A DNA stretch of 64,000 nt. Source: Virgisporangium aurantiacum. Lineage in GTDB: Bacteria > Actinomycetota > Actinomycetes > Mycobacteriales > Micromonosporaceae. Of this stretch, positions 41,480-49,367 are shown one piece after another. The first letter of the stretch is position 1; each line of letters starts with the position of its first letter. The notes beneath the pieces are model-generated. The model saw nothing but the letters and a program-made list of their open reading frames with translations. It was not told where the DNA came from and searched no databases. The stretch is taken from positions 1 to 64,000 of the forward strand of contig NZ_BOPG01000029.1 of NCBI RefSeq assembly GCF_016863635.1. The letters are read 5' to 3'. The translations under genes and the position numbers were made by a program.

Positions 41480-42819
41480 CCCTCGACCTCGCGGGCGTCG
41501 GCGCCGGCCCGGCCAACCTGTGCGTCGCGGCGCTGGCCGACGGCCTGCCCGGGGTGCGGTGCCGGTTCTTCGACCGGCAACCGGTGCAGCGGTGGCATCC
41601 GGGACTGATGCTGCCGGGGTCGGTGCTCCAGGTGTCGCACCTGAAGGACCTCGTGACGATGGTCGACCCGACGAGCCCGTACACGTTCCTGAACTTCCTG
41701 GCGCGCACGGGCCGGTTGTACCGGTTCGCCAGCCTGCCCCGGCAGGTCATCACCCGCCGCGAGTACGAGAGCTACCTGAGATGGGTGGCGGGGACGCTGC
41801 CGCAGGTGCGGTTCGGCTGCGCGGTCGAGGAGGTGACGTTCACCGGTGACGCGTTCCGGCTCGCGACCGCACGCGGCCCGTACACCGCCACCCACCTGTC
41901 GGTGGGCACCGGACCCGTGCCGCGCGTGCCCGAGCCGGTCGCCGGGATGCTCGGCCCCACGCTGCTGCACTCGGCCGACTTCGGCTACCTGCCGGCCACG
42001 TCGGTGCGCGGGCGTCGGGTGGCGGTCGTCGGTGGCGGGCAGAGCGGCGCCGAGGTGGTCGAGCACCTGCTCGGCCTCGCCGGGGACGCGGCTCCGCGCG
42101 AGCTGACGTGGGTCAACCGGCGGCACGGCTTCCAGCCGCTCGACGACAGCCCGTTCACCAACGAGTGGTTCCACCCGGACTACGTGCGGTACTTCCACGG
42201 GCTGGCGCCGGCCCGACGCAAGGAGCTCCTCGGCGCCCAGCAGCTCGCCAGCGACGGGATCTCCGCCGACCTGCTGGAGCGGGTCTACCGGCGGATGTAC
42301 GAGAACGACTTCGTCGACGAGCACCGGGTCCCGTGCGCGGTACTACCCGGACGCGAACTGCACCGCGTCGCGTCCACAGTGGACGGCTGGCGGCTCGACC
42401 TGGCCCAGTGCGACACCGGCGCGCCCGAGACGCTGCGGGCCGACACCGTCGTCCTCGCCACCGGCTACGAGTTCCGGTTGCCGGAGTTCCTGCGTCCGCT
42501 CGCCGACCGCATTCCGGTGGCGTCCGACGGACAGCTCGCCCTCGACGCCGACTACTCGGTGCCGTGGGACGGGCCGGCCGGGAACAAGCTGTTCTTCCTC
42601 AACGCCGGCCGGCACTCGCACGGCATCGCCGATCCCAACCTGAGCCTCGCGTCGTGGCGGGCGGCGACGGTGCTGTCGAGCATCGCCGACACGCCGTGGG
42701 ACGCCGGCGCCACGACCTCGACCAGCCGCTGGGCCTCGACTGTCCCGCACGAGACCGTCCCGCACGAGACCGTCCCGTACGAGACCGCCCCGCACCGAAC
42801 AGAAAGCGCCGACCGGTGA
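41476..42819 (+). CDS. Lysine/ornithine N-monooxygenase (SidA/IucD-like)
   Basis: A 447-residue flavin N-hydroxylase that converts the side-chain amine of lysine or ornithine to a hydroxylamine. FAD motif GVGAGPANL, NADPH motif VVGGGQSGAEV and ATGYEFRLPEFL are present. The KDLVTMVDPTSPYTFLNFL region (seen in pieces LKDLVT and TSPYTFL) is characteristic. In N-N bond pathways this enzyme supplies the N-hydroxylysine. No siderophore NRPS accompanies it here, which favours that role. The C-terminus ends in repeated PHETV units from a 15-bp repeat. Overlaps both neighbours by 4 bp. Lys versus Orn not decided. Confidence 0.9.
   Translation: MTLDLAGVGAGPANLCVAALADGLPGVRCRFFDRQPVQRWHPGLMLPGSVLQVSHLKDLVTMVDPTSPYTFLNFLARTGRLYRFASLPRQVITRREYESYLRWVAGTLPQVRFGCAVEEVTFTGDAFRLATARGPYTATHLSVGTGPVPRVPEPVAGMLGPTLLHSADFGYLPATSVRGRRVAVVGGGQSGAEVVEHLLGLAGDAAPRELTWVNRRHGFQPLDDSPFTNEWFHPDYVRYFHGLAPARRKELLGAQQLASDGISADLLERVYRRMYENDFVDEHRVPCAVLPGRELHRVASTVDGWRLDLAQCDTGAPETLRADTVVLATGYEFRLPEFLRPLADRIPVASDGQLALDADYSVPWDGPAGNKLFFLNAGRHSHGIADPNLSLASWRAATVLSSIADTPWDAGATTSTSRWASTVPHETVPHETVPYETAPHRTESADR
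42742..42786 (+). repeat. 15-bp tandem repeat in the N-monooxygenase gene
   Basis: Three copies of GTCCCGCACGAGACC (third with T for C) encode V-P-(H/Y)-E-T units in the extreme C-terminus. In-frame expansion; probably harmless. Confidence 0.8.
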
Positions 42820-44261
42820 CCGATCCGCATCTCGTCGTCCCCAGCAACCCGACGCCCAACGGCGACCTGCACCTCGGCCACATCGCCGGGCCGTATCTCG
42901 GCGCCGACGTGCTGCGCCGGGCGGCACGGGCGCGCGGTGACGACGCCGCCGTGCTCCTGGGCACGGCGTGGCAGAACTCGCACGTGCTCCAGACCGCCCG
43001 GCGCCAGGGCCGGGAGTACCTGGACCTCGCGGCGGAGAACGCCCGCCGGATCGAGGAGTCGTTCGCGGCGGCCGGGATCGGCTACGACGTGATGCTGCGG
43101 CACGGCGACATCCCCGACATCGAGCGGGCCACCCGCACGGCGTTCGCCCGGTTGCGGGCCACCGGCGCGGTGACGGTGCGCGACGCGTCCGCCTGGTACT
43201 GCGTGGAGTGCGACGACTGGCGGTTCCAGGGTTACGTCGAGGGGCGGTGCCCCTACTGCGACTCCGGCGACGCGTACGGCGTCGACTGCGAGGGCTGCGG
43301 CCAGTACCACGACGACGCCGAGTTGCGCGACGCCCGCTGCGCCACCTGTGGAACCGCCGCCGTCCTGCGGCCGTTGCGGCGCGCGTTCCTCGACCTGGAG
43401 CCGCAACGCGAGTGGTTCGAACGCTATCTGGCCGAGGCGACGCTCGGGCCGCCGGTGCGCGCGTTCGCGTCGGCCGCGCTCGACCGCCCGCTGCCGTCGA
43501 TCGCGGTGACGTTCGTCGGCGAGGTCGGCTTCCCGGTCGGGGACCACCGGCTCTACCCCGCCTTCGAACTGGCGCCCCGGTACGCGGTGATGGTGGCGCG
43601 CTGGCGCGCCGGCGCAATGCCGGTGAAGGCGACGTCGTCGATGGTGTTCGGGTCCGACAACGCGTGGGAGCGGGTGCTGCTGTTCCCGGCCGTGCTGCGC
43701 GGCCTCCGCACCGGCGCCGACGACGACCCCCCGCTGCCGAGCGTGCTCCACATGAGTCACTTCTACCTGCTCGACGGCGCGAAGTTCTCCACGTCGCGCG
43801 GGCACGTGGTGGGTGTGCGGGAAACCGTTGCGGCGCACGGCCTCGACACCACCCGGCTGTACCTCGCGGTGACCCGGCCCGAGTCGGCGCCGACGAACTT
43901 CTCCCGCGCGGCGGTGGCCGGTTCGCCGCAGGCGCGTGCGGTGTCGGCGCTCGAACGGTGGACGTCGGTGCCGCACGCGTGGACGTCGTCGCCCCCGGCC
44001 ACGGTCGGGCTCGACCACGTCATGGCGGCGGCCGCCGACCTCGACCGCGCCCTGCGGCCGGAGGACCTGTCGTGCGTCCGCGCGGCCGACGCGGTGGTCC
44101 GCCTCGCGGCCGCGGCCGGAACCACCGACACCACCGTGCGCACGGCCGCACTGCACTGCCTGGTGAACGGCGCCGGCGCGCTGATACCGGAGACGGCCGA
44201 GCGGCTGCGGGCCGCGTTCGACGTCCCGGTCGTTGCGTTCGAAGGGCCGCCGGATGTCTGA
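42816..44261 (+). CDS. MetRS-like protein, candidate hydroxylamine acylating half
   Basis: A 481-residue class I aminoacyl-tRNA synthetase paralogue of the methionyl type: NPTPNGDLHLGHIAG (HIGH motif), a zinc-knuckle insert with four CxxC pairs (CVEC, CPYC, CEGC, CATC) and a KMSKS counterpart KFSTS in which the second Lys is Thr. The C-terminal anticodon-binding part is reduced. In Spb40-like proteins a MetRS-like domain activates glycine and acylates N-hydroxylysine before the cupin rearranges it. Placement next to the N-monooxygenase supports the same job; a resistance copy of MetRS is less likely given the KMSKS change. Overlaps the N-monooxygenase gene (GTGA). Confidence 0.82.
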   Translation: MTDPHLVVPSNPTPNGDLHLGHIAGPYLGADVLRRAARARGDDAAVLLGTAWQNSHVLQTARRQGREYLDLAAENARRIEESFAAAGIGYDVMLRHGDIPDIERATRTAFARLRATGAVTVRDASAWYCVECDDWRFQGYVEGRCPYCDSGDAYGVDCEGCGQYHDDAELRDARCATCGTAAVLRPLRRAFLDLEPQREWFERYLAEATLGPPVRAFASAALDRPLPSIAVTFVGEVGFPVGDHRLYPAFELAPRYAVMVARWRAGAMPVKATSSMVFGSDNAWERVLLFPAVLRGLRTGADDDPPLPSVLHMSHFYLLDGAKFSTSRGHVVGVRETVAAHGLDTTRLYLAVTRPESAPTNFSRAAVAGSPQARAVSALERWTSVPHAWTSSPPATVGLDHVMAAAADLDRALRPEDLSCVRAADAVVRLAAAAGTTDTTVRTAALHCLVNGAGALIPETAERLRAAFDVPVVAFEGPPDV

Positions 44262-45429
44262 CCGCTCCCTGCGCTGCGCCGTGGTCGGCGCCGGCCCCAT
44301 GGGTGCCGCGACAGCGGCGGCCTTGCTGGCCGACGGCCACCGCGTGCTGCTCGTCGACCGTGACGCCGGGCGGCTCGCCGGAGCACCGGCGACCGACCGC
44401 CACCACGGCGACATCACGGACCCGGCCACGCTCGACGCGCTCGCCGGATGCGATGCCGTGGCGGCGGCACTGTCCTGGGTGGACACCCGGCCGCTGATCG
44501 CGCTCGCCCACCGCGTCCCGGTGCGGCTCGTCACGATCGGCCGCCCGCCGCCGGAGCACGCCGACGAGATCGGATCGCTGGCACCGGGATCGTCCATCGT
44601 GGTCGGTGCGGGGCTGGAGCCGGGGCTGACGGAGATTCTGGCCCACCGGCTGGCCGTCGCGGCGGGACCCGATGCCGACCTGCGGCTGTACTGCGGTGGC
44701 GTGCCGGAGCGGCCGCGTCCGCCGATGCGTCACCTGTCCTGGTACGGCACGGGCCTGACGATCAGCCCGCGCCCGACGTTCCGGATCGTCGACGGCAAGC
44801 TCGACCGGGTCGAGCGGTTCAGCGGGGTGGAACTGGTCGACGTGCCCGGGATCGGAGTGCTGGAGGCGTTCCACGACGGGCTCGCGCCGTGGATCGCCGA
44901 CGACCCGGTACTCGGATCGGTGCGGCTGATGGACCAGAAGACGCTGCGCTGGCCCGGCTACGCGGCCCGCGTCGCCGCGCTGGCGGAACTGGGCCTGCTC
45001 GACGACGCGCCGGTGTCCACGGTGGACGGACCCGTGCGGCCGCGGGCCGTGCTCGACGCGGTGCTCGCGCCGCACGTCACCCCGCGACCGGGCGACAGCG
45101 ACGTGACGGTGCTGGTGGCCGAGGCGACCGGCCCGCTGGGTACGTACGCCACGGTGGTGCGCGCCGGAACCGACCCGGCGACCGGAACCACCGGGATGGG
45201 CCGGCTCACCGGTACCGCGCTGGCGCTGGCAACGTCGCGGGCCGTGCGCGCGCCCGACGGCGTCGTGTACGCGCACGAGTTGTTCGCCGGCGGCGACGCC
45301 GTGCTCGTCCGGCTGCGCCGGGACGGGATCACGGTGCGGGAGTACCGGCGGGCGTGGGTCCGCCGGTCATTCACCGATCCCGCCATCGAACACGGCTTCG
45401 AGCACGCCTTCGAGCACGGCGATGAGTGA
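44254..45429 (+). CDS. Saccharopine-dehydrogenase-like oxidoreductase
   Basis: A 391-residue NAD(P)-dependent protein. The Rossmann start VVGAGPMGAATAAAL is followed by the saccharopine dehydrogenase-type core (GAGLEPGLTEILAHRLA, PPMRHLSWYGTGLTISPRP) and C-terminal substrate domain. Saccharopine dehydrogenases break or form a C-N bond at the lysine epsilon nitrogen. The expected N-N intermediate, N6-(carboxymethylamino)lysine, is a close analogue, so this enzyme may split it oxidatively; in known pathways a DadA-like flavoenzyme does this. That is inference. Overlaps the MetRS-like gene. The C-terminus has an EHGFEHAFEHGDE repeat. It runs 63 bp into the opposing thioesterase gene. Confidence 0.85.
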   Translation: MSDRSLRCAVVGAGPMGAATAAALLADGHRVLLVDRDAGRLAGAPATDRHHGDITDPATLDALAGCDAVAAALSWVDTRPLIALAHRVPVRLVTIGRPPPEHADEIGSLAPGSSIVVGAGLEPGLTEILAHRLAVAAGPDADLRLYCGGVPERPRPPMRHLSWYGTGLTISPRPTFRIVDGKLDRVERFSGVELVDVPGIGVLEAFHDGLAPWIADDPVLGSVRLMDQKTLRWPGYAARVAALAELGLLDDAPVSTVDGPVRPRAVLDAVLAPHVTPRPGDSDVTVLVAEATGPLGTYATVVRAGTDPATGTTGMGRLTGTALALATSRAVRAPDGVVYAHELFAGGDAVLVRLRRDGITVREYRRAWVRRSFTDPAIEHGFEHAFEHGDE

Positions 45430-46053
45430 CGGCGGCGCGGACCGGGCGGCGTCGTGATCGCCGTCGAGGGTGACGGCCCGGCAGCCGCCGGTGGTGGCGC
45501 CGGCCCAGGGCCGCACGGACGCGGCGTCGACCACGCGGTCGTCGGTGTAGGCGATCGTGGTGACGGGTGTGCCGGTCGGTCCGCCGTCCCACCGGTAGGC
45601 CGCGCTCAGCGCCAGGTCGGCGCGCAGCGCCGGAAGGAGCATGCCGGCCACCGACTCGTCGGCCGGCCCACCCCACGCCCGGAGGACGGCCAGCAGGGCG
45701 GTGTCGTCGAGGTCCGGCGCCGGAGCGCGGCTGGGCTGGCCCGGTGCCTGCCGCGCCGAGACGACGAGCGCCGCCGGCGGGTCACCGACCCAGCGGCGGG
45801 TCGCCTCGAACGCGACGATCGCGCCGAGGCTGTGTCCGAAGAGGACGGTCCGGCCTCCCCGCACCCGCGCGACCACGTCGTCGGCCGCCGCGACGAGCGA
45901 CGACGCCAGCGGCTCGCGCATCCGCTCCTCGTGGCCGGGCCGCGACAGCGGCAGCACCCGCGCCGCTCCGATGGTCCGGGGCCAGGCGCGGAAGTACGAA
46001 CGCCCGGCGCCCGACGGGGGCAGGCACACGATCGTTGTGTCCATCATGGACAT
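45367..46053 (-). CDS. Type II thioesterase
   Basis: A 228-residue alpha/beta-hydrolase of the type II thioesterase family, which clears wrong acyl groups from carrier proteins. LPPSGAGRSYFRAW at the start, nucleophile GHSLGA, and the late His in DGDHD. It is the natural partner of the stand-alone carrier and adenylation proteins. It overlaps the saccharopine-dehydrogenase-like gene tail to tail by 63 bp. ATG 46053 is taken as start (46047 and 46044 possible); the start region repeats the 15-bp palindrome seen at the adenylation start. Only 21 bp separate it from the divergent ATP-grasp gene. Confidence 0.88.
   Translation of the reverse strand: MSMMDTTIVCLPPSGAGRSYFRAWPRTIGAARVLPLSRPGHEERMREPLASSLVAAADDVVARVRGGRTVLFGHSLGAIVAFEATRRWVGDPPAALVVSARQAPGQPSRAPAPDLDDTALLAVLRAWGGPADESVAGMLLPALRADLALSAAYRWDGGPTGTPVTTIAYTDDRVVDAASVRPWAGATTGGCRAVTLDGDHDAARSAPPSLIAVLEGVLEAVFDGGIGE
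46038..46052. promoter_or_regulatory. 15-bp palindrome at the thioesterase start
   Basis: TGTCCATCATGGACA, identical to the copy at 37047-37061 and again overlapping the start codon. It lies in the 21-bp divergent gap region between the thioesterase and ATP-grasp 2 genes, so a bound protein could control both. Confidence 0.45.
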
Positions 46054-46074
46054 TGTTGTCGAAGGGAACCGTCA

Positions 46075-47313
46075 GTGGCCACGATCGTCTTCATGGGTAC
46101 CCGGCGGGTGCCGCTGGAGGTCCACTCCGCGCTGCTGGCGGCGCACGACCTCGGGTACCGGGTCGCACTGGTCGCGCCCGCACCGCCGCGGTTCTGCGCC
46201 GACCTGCTCAGCGACGTCGAGGTCGTCGACGTCTTCGACCGGCCGGCGGCGCTCAAGGCGGCCGTCGCGCTGGCCGCGCGCACCGGAGCCGAGGGAGTGG
46301 TGTCCTGGACCGACATCGGCGTCGAACTGGCCGCCGCGCTGGCCGGGACGTGCGGCTTCCCGGGGCCACCGGTCGAGGCGGCGCACCGGGCCCGCAACAA
46401 GCACTCGATGCGCGCGGCCCTACGACACCGGCCGGATCTGATCCCGCGCTTCCGCCGGGTGCGCAGTCACGCCGACCTGGTCGCCGCCCGTGCCGAGATC
46501 GGCGTTCCTGGCGTGCTCAAACCGGCCGGTGGCAGCGGCAGCCGGTCGATCTTCCAGGTCGGGGCCGGCACCGACCTGGCCGCGCTGTTCGCGCAGGCGG
46601 TGTCGACGACGGGGGTCGACGTCGCGCCGTTGTTCGGCGACTACCCGGGCGAGTTCGTGTACGAGGAGCGGCTGGGCGGAACCGAGCACAGCGTCGAGGG
46701 ATTCGTGCACGACGGCACCGTCCACGTCGCCGGGATCACCGACAAGTGGGTGTCCGAGCCGTACTTCATCGAGGTCGAACAGGTCCACCCGACCCGGCTG
46801 CCGGCCGACGTCCAGGACCGCGCGCACGAACTGACCCGGGCCACCGTCGCCGCGATCGGCCTCGACCACTGCGCGTTCCACCTCGAACTGCGCGCGTTGC
46901 CCGACGGCTCGGTGAAACTGCTGGAGATCGCCGCCCGCCCCGGCGGCGGATACATCACCTCGCACCTGATCCCGATGAGCACCGGCATCGCCTTCCACCA
47001 CGACCTGATCCGGATCGCCACCGGCGCCGCGCCCGAACTGGCCCGCGGTGCCGACCGGTTCGCGGGCAGCCGTCAGGTGGTGAGCCCGGTCGCCGGCCGG
47101 TTCGAGGGCCTCGACGGCCTGCCCGACGTGCTGAACCTGTGGGGGCTGGAGCACGTCGTGCTCGAACGCGAGATCGGTGGCCGGATCACGCTGCCGCCGG
47201 GCGACGTGCTCAGCGCCGTCGTGGCGTCGGCGATCGTCCGCTCGGTCAGCTACGACGACGTCCGCGACACGTTGCGGCGCGCCGTCGACCTGTCGCGGCC
47301 GCGGGTGGTGTGA
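46075..47313 (+). CDS. ATP-grasp ligase 2 of the biosynthetic cluster
   Basis: A 412-residue ATP-grasp ligase of the D-Ala-D-Ala/carboxylate-amine ligase fold. GVLKPAGGSGSRSIFQV is the ATP loop, EERLGGTEHSVEGFVHDG the central strand and CAFHLELR...LLEIAARPGGG the metal site. It is only distantly like ATP-grasp 1, so two separate amide-forming steps are expected. GTG 46075 follows GAAGGGA. It overlaps nothing but lies one base before the transferase gene and should be in the same transcript. Product bond unknown. Confidence 0.88.
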   Translation: MATIVFMGTRRVPLEVHSALLAAHDLGYRVALVAPAPPRFCADLLSDVEVVDVFDRPAALKAAVALAARTGAEGVVSWTDIGVELAAALAGTCGFPGPPVEAAHRARNKHSMRAALRHRPDLIPRFRRVRSHADLVAARAEIGVPGVLKPAGGSGSRSIFQVGAGTDLAALFAQAVSTTGVDVAPLFGDYPGEFVYEERLGGTEHSVEGFVHDGTVHVAGITDKWVSEPYFIEVEQVHPTRLPADVQDRAHELTRATVAAIGLDHCAFHLELRALPDGSVKLLEIAARPGGGYITSHLIPMSTGIAFHHDLIRIATGAAPELARGADRFAGSRQVVSPVAGRFEGLDGLPDVLNLWGLEHVVLEREIGGRITLPPGDVLSAVVASAIVRSVSYDDVRDTLRRAVDLSRPRVV

Positions 47314-47314
47314 A

Positions 47315-48520
47315 ATGCTTCTCGGTGACGGGCTGAGCGGTGATCTCGTCCACACCGTCGACGAGCTCGTGGCGATGGGCCTCAAGGAACCGTCCGACAC
47401 TCCACTGTGGACGTCGGAGGCGTGGTGGCGCTTCGTGGCCGCCGATCCGGATCACGAGGTCGTGTTCCTCGTGATCTCCGACGGCACCGGGCCGGTCGCG
47501 GTGGCCCCGGCGATCGTGGCCCGCGGGCCGGAGAACCTGTTGTTCTACAACCCGCCCCGGATTCTCGGCGACTTCTCGGCGATCGGCGCGGAGCGGCTGT
47601 TGACGGCGGACGAGCGCGCCGCGGTCGACGCGGCGGCACCCGCGGTCTCCGCTCTCCGCGAGGCGTTGTATCCGTCGCTGGCCGTCGGGGTGTTTGGGTC
47701 GAACCTCGGGCTGCGCGCGTTCGACGGTCACCACTCGGTCGACCGCGCCCGCCTGGTGCCGGCGCTCGCCCGCCTCGCGGGCGAGGCCGCCGCGCGCCGG
47801 GGCTGCCGCAGCCACGCGTTGCTCTACCTCGACCCCGACGAGGACGCCGCCCTGCGCGACCCGTCCGCGCAGCGCCTCGTGTTCGGCGGCGAGGGCATCC
47901 TCGACCTGCCGCCGGGTGGGCTCGACGGCTACCTCGGGTCGCTGCCGAGCCGCCGGCGCATCGCGGTCCGGCGGGAGATCCGGCAGTACGCCGACCTCGG
48001 CGTGCACACGACCGTCCACTATGGACCCGACGCCCTCACCGACGAGCACGTGCCGCTCCGCGCGGCCCTGCGGGCCCGGTACGGGCACGCGGCCGGGCAG
48101 CGGTGGGTGGAGACCGAGTTCGCCACGCTGCGCCGCACGCTCGGTGACCGCCTCGTGGTCTTCAGCGCCCGCCGAGGCGAACGGATCATCGGCTACCTGA
48201 TGGCGGCCCGCTGCGGCGACGTCCTGTACACCCGCGCCGCCGGGTTCGACTACGCCGCGTCGGCCGGCGCGTTCTGCTACTTCAACCTCGTGTACTACGA
48301 CGTGGTCCGCTGGGCCGAACGGGCCGGTGTGCGCCGGGTCCACTACGGTCTCGGCACCTCGGCGGCGAAACACCACCGCGGCTGTGCGCTGCTGCCGCGC
48401 TGGGCGTACCTGTGGCTACCGGGCGGGGAATCTGCCGACGCGGTGCGCACCACGCTCACCGCCCAGCACGCCACCGCCGCCCGCCTGCTGACCGGGCTGG
48501 GCGTGACCCTGCCGGCCTGA
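47315..48520 (+). CDS. FemAB/GNAT-like acyl or aminoacyl transferase
   Basis: A 401-residue protein with the two-lobed GNAT arrangement of FemAB-like or BioF2-like acetyltransferases: a front lobe (LWTSEAWWRFVAADPDHEVVFLV) and a back lobe with LPSRRRIAVRREIRQYADLG and YLMAARCGDVLYTRAAGFDY, ending GLGTSAAKHHRGC. Such proteins move acyl groups from CoA or amino acids from aminoacyl-tRNA. In this cluster it may cap or extend the product. ATG 47315 lies one base after the ATP-grasp stop. Two GTCCA-N3-TGGAC-like palindromes lie inside (47400 with one mismatch, 48014 perfect). It is the last likely cluster gene. Confidence 0.75.
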   Translation: MLLGDGLSGDLVHTVDELVAMGLKEPSDTPLWTSEAWWRFVAADPDHEVVFLVISDGTGPVAVAPAIVARGPENLLFYNPPRILGDFSAIGAERLLTADERAAVDAAAPAVSALREALYPSLAVGVFGSNLGLRAFDGHHSVDRARLVPALARLAGEAAARRGCRSHALLYLDPDEDAALRDPSAQRLVFGGEGILDLPPGGLDGYLGSLPSRRRIAVRREIRQYADLGVHTTVHYGPDALTDEHVPLRAALRARYGHAAGQRWVETEFATLRRTLGDRLVVFSARRGERIIGYLMAARCGDVLYTRAAGFDYAASAGAFCYFNLVYYDVVRWAERAGVRRVHYGLGTSAAKHHRGCALLPRWAYLWLPGGESADAVRTTLTAQHATAARLLTGLGVTLPA

Positions 48521-48563
48521 GCGCGCCACACCTGTCACACTCGGCTCCCCGCCGTTGTCCTCC

Positions 48564-48583
48564 TATAGTGTCGACGAGGAGGA
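48564..48583 (+). promoter_or_regulatory. -10 and ribosome-binding site of the NmrA-like gene
   Basis: TATAGT (48564-48569) is a good -10 and GAGGAGG (48577-48583) a strong ribosome-binding site eight bases before ATG 48592. The promptly starting new promoter marks the right border of the metabolite cluster. Confidence 0.55.
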
Positions 48584-48591
48584 CGGTCGCG

Positions 48592-49305
48592 ATGAGGATG
48601 GCGGTGGCCGGCGGAACCGGCTGGGTCGGCAAGCTGGTGGTCGAGCGGGCGCGCGAGCGCGGCCACGACGTCGTGGTGATCTCGCGGTCGAGCGGCGTCG
48701 ACCTGATGACGGGAACGGGCCTCGACGACGCGTTGCGCGGCGTCGACGTCGTGATCGACGTGGCGAACGTGACGGCGCTCAGCCGCAAGGCGTCGGTGGC
48801 GTTCTTCGAGACCGAGACGCGCAACCTGCTGGCGGCCGAGGAACGGGCGGGTGTGCGGCACCACATCGTCCTGTCGATCGTCGGGATCGACCGGGTCGAC
48901 TCGGGCTACTACATCGGCAAGCGCCGCCAGGAGGAGCTGGCGCTGGCCGGTCCGGTTCCGGTGACGATCCTGCGGGCGACGCAGTTCCACGAGTTCGCGG
49001 CGCAGATGCTCAAGAAGGTGCCCGGTCCGGTGAAGGTGGCGCCGTTGATGCGCAGCCGACCGGTCGCCGCGTCCGAGGTCGCCGACGAACTCGTCCGCCT
49101 GGCCGAAGGCCCCGCCCAGGGCCGGGCGACCGACCTGGCCGGCCCCGAGGTGCTGACGATCGCGTCGATGATGCGCCGCCTGGCCAAGGGCAAACTGGTG
49201 CTGACGGTGCCCGTCGGCCGGGCGATGGCCAACGGTGGCGTGCTGCCGACGGGCGACTTCCGCAGCGGGCGGATCACCTTCGAGCAGTGGGCGGCGTCGC
49301 GCTGA
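48592..49305 (+). CDS. NmrA/atypical-SDR NAD(P)-binding protein
   Basis: A 237-residue atypical short-chain dehydrogenase of the NmrA type: N-terminal AVAGGTGWVGKLVV dinucleotide motif, ISRSSGVDL, DVVIDVANVT, and YxxxK-like SGYYIGKRRQE. It is short and lacks the full SDR catalytic tail, like redox sensors or sugar epimerase-like proteins. It has its own promoter (TATAGT) and ribosome-binding site. Substrate unknown; probably outside the biosynthetic cluster. Confidence 0.82.
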   Translation: MRMAVAGGTGWVGKLVVERARERGHDVVVISRSSGVDLMTGTGLDDALRGVDVVIDVANVTALSRKASVAFFETETRNLLAAEERAGVRHHIVLSIVGIDRVDSGYYIGKRRQEELALAGPVPVTILRATQFHEFAAQMLKKVPGPVKVAPLMRSRPVAASEVADELVRLAEGPAQGRATDLAGPEVLTIASMMRRLAKGKLVLTVPVGRAMANGGVLPTGDFRSGRITFEQWAASR

Positions 49306-49367
49306 CCGCCGCGGGGTCATCTGGCATAACCACGCGTGCGGCGGTTCCGTTGCTGGAGACTGGCACC

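Noticed and set aside
42816..44261. MetRS-like gene as housekeeping or resistance copy
   Set aside because: KMSKS is altered, the C-terminus is reduced and it is locked in an operon with the N-monooxygenase and cupin.
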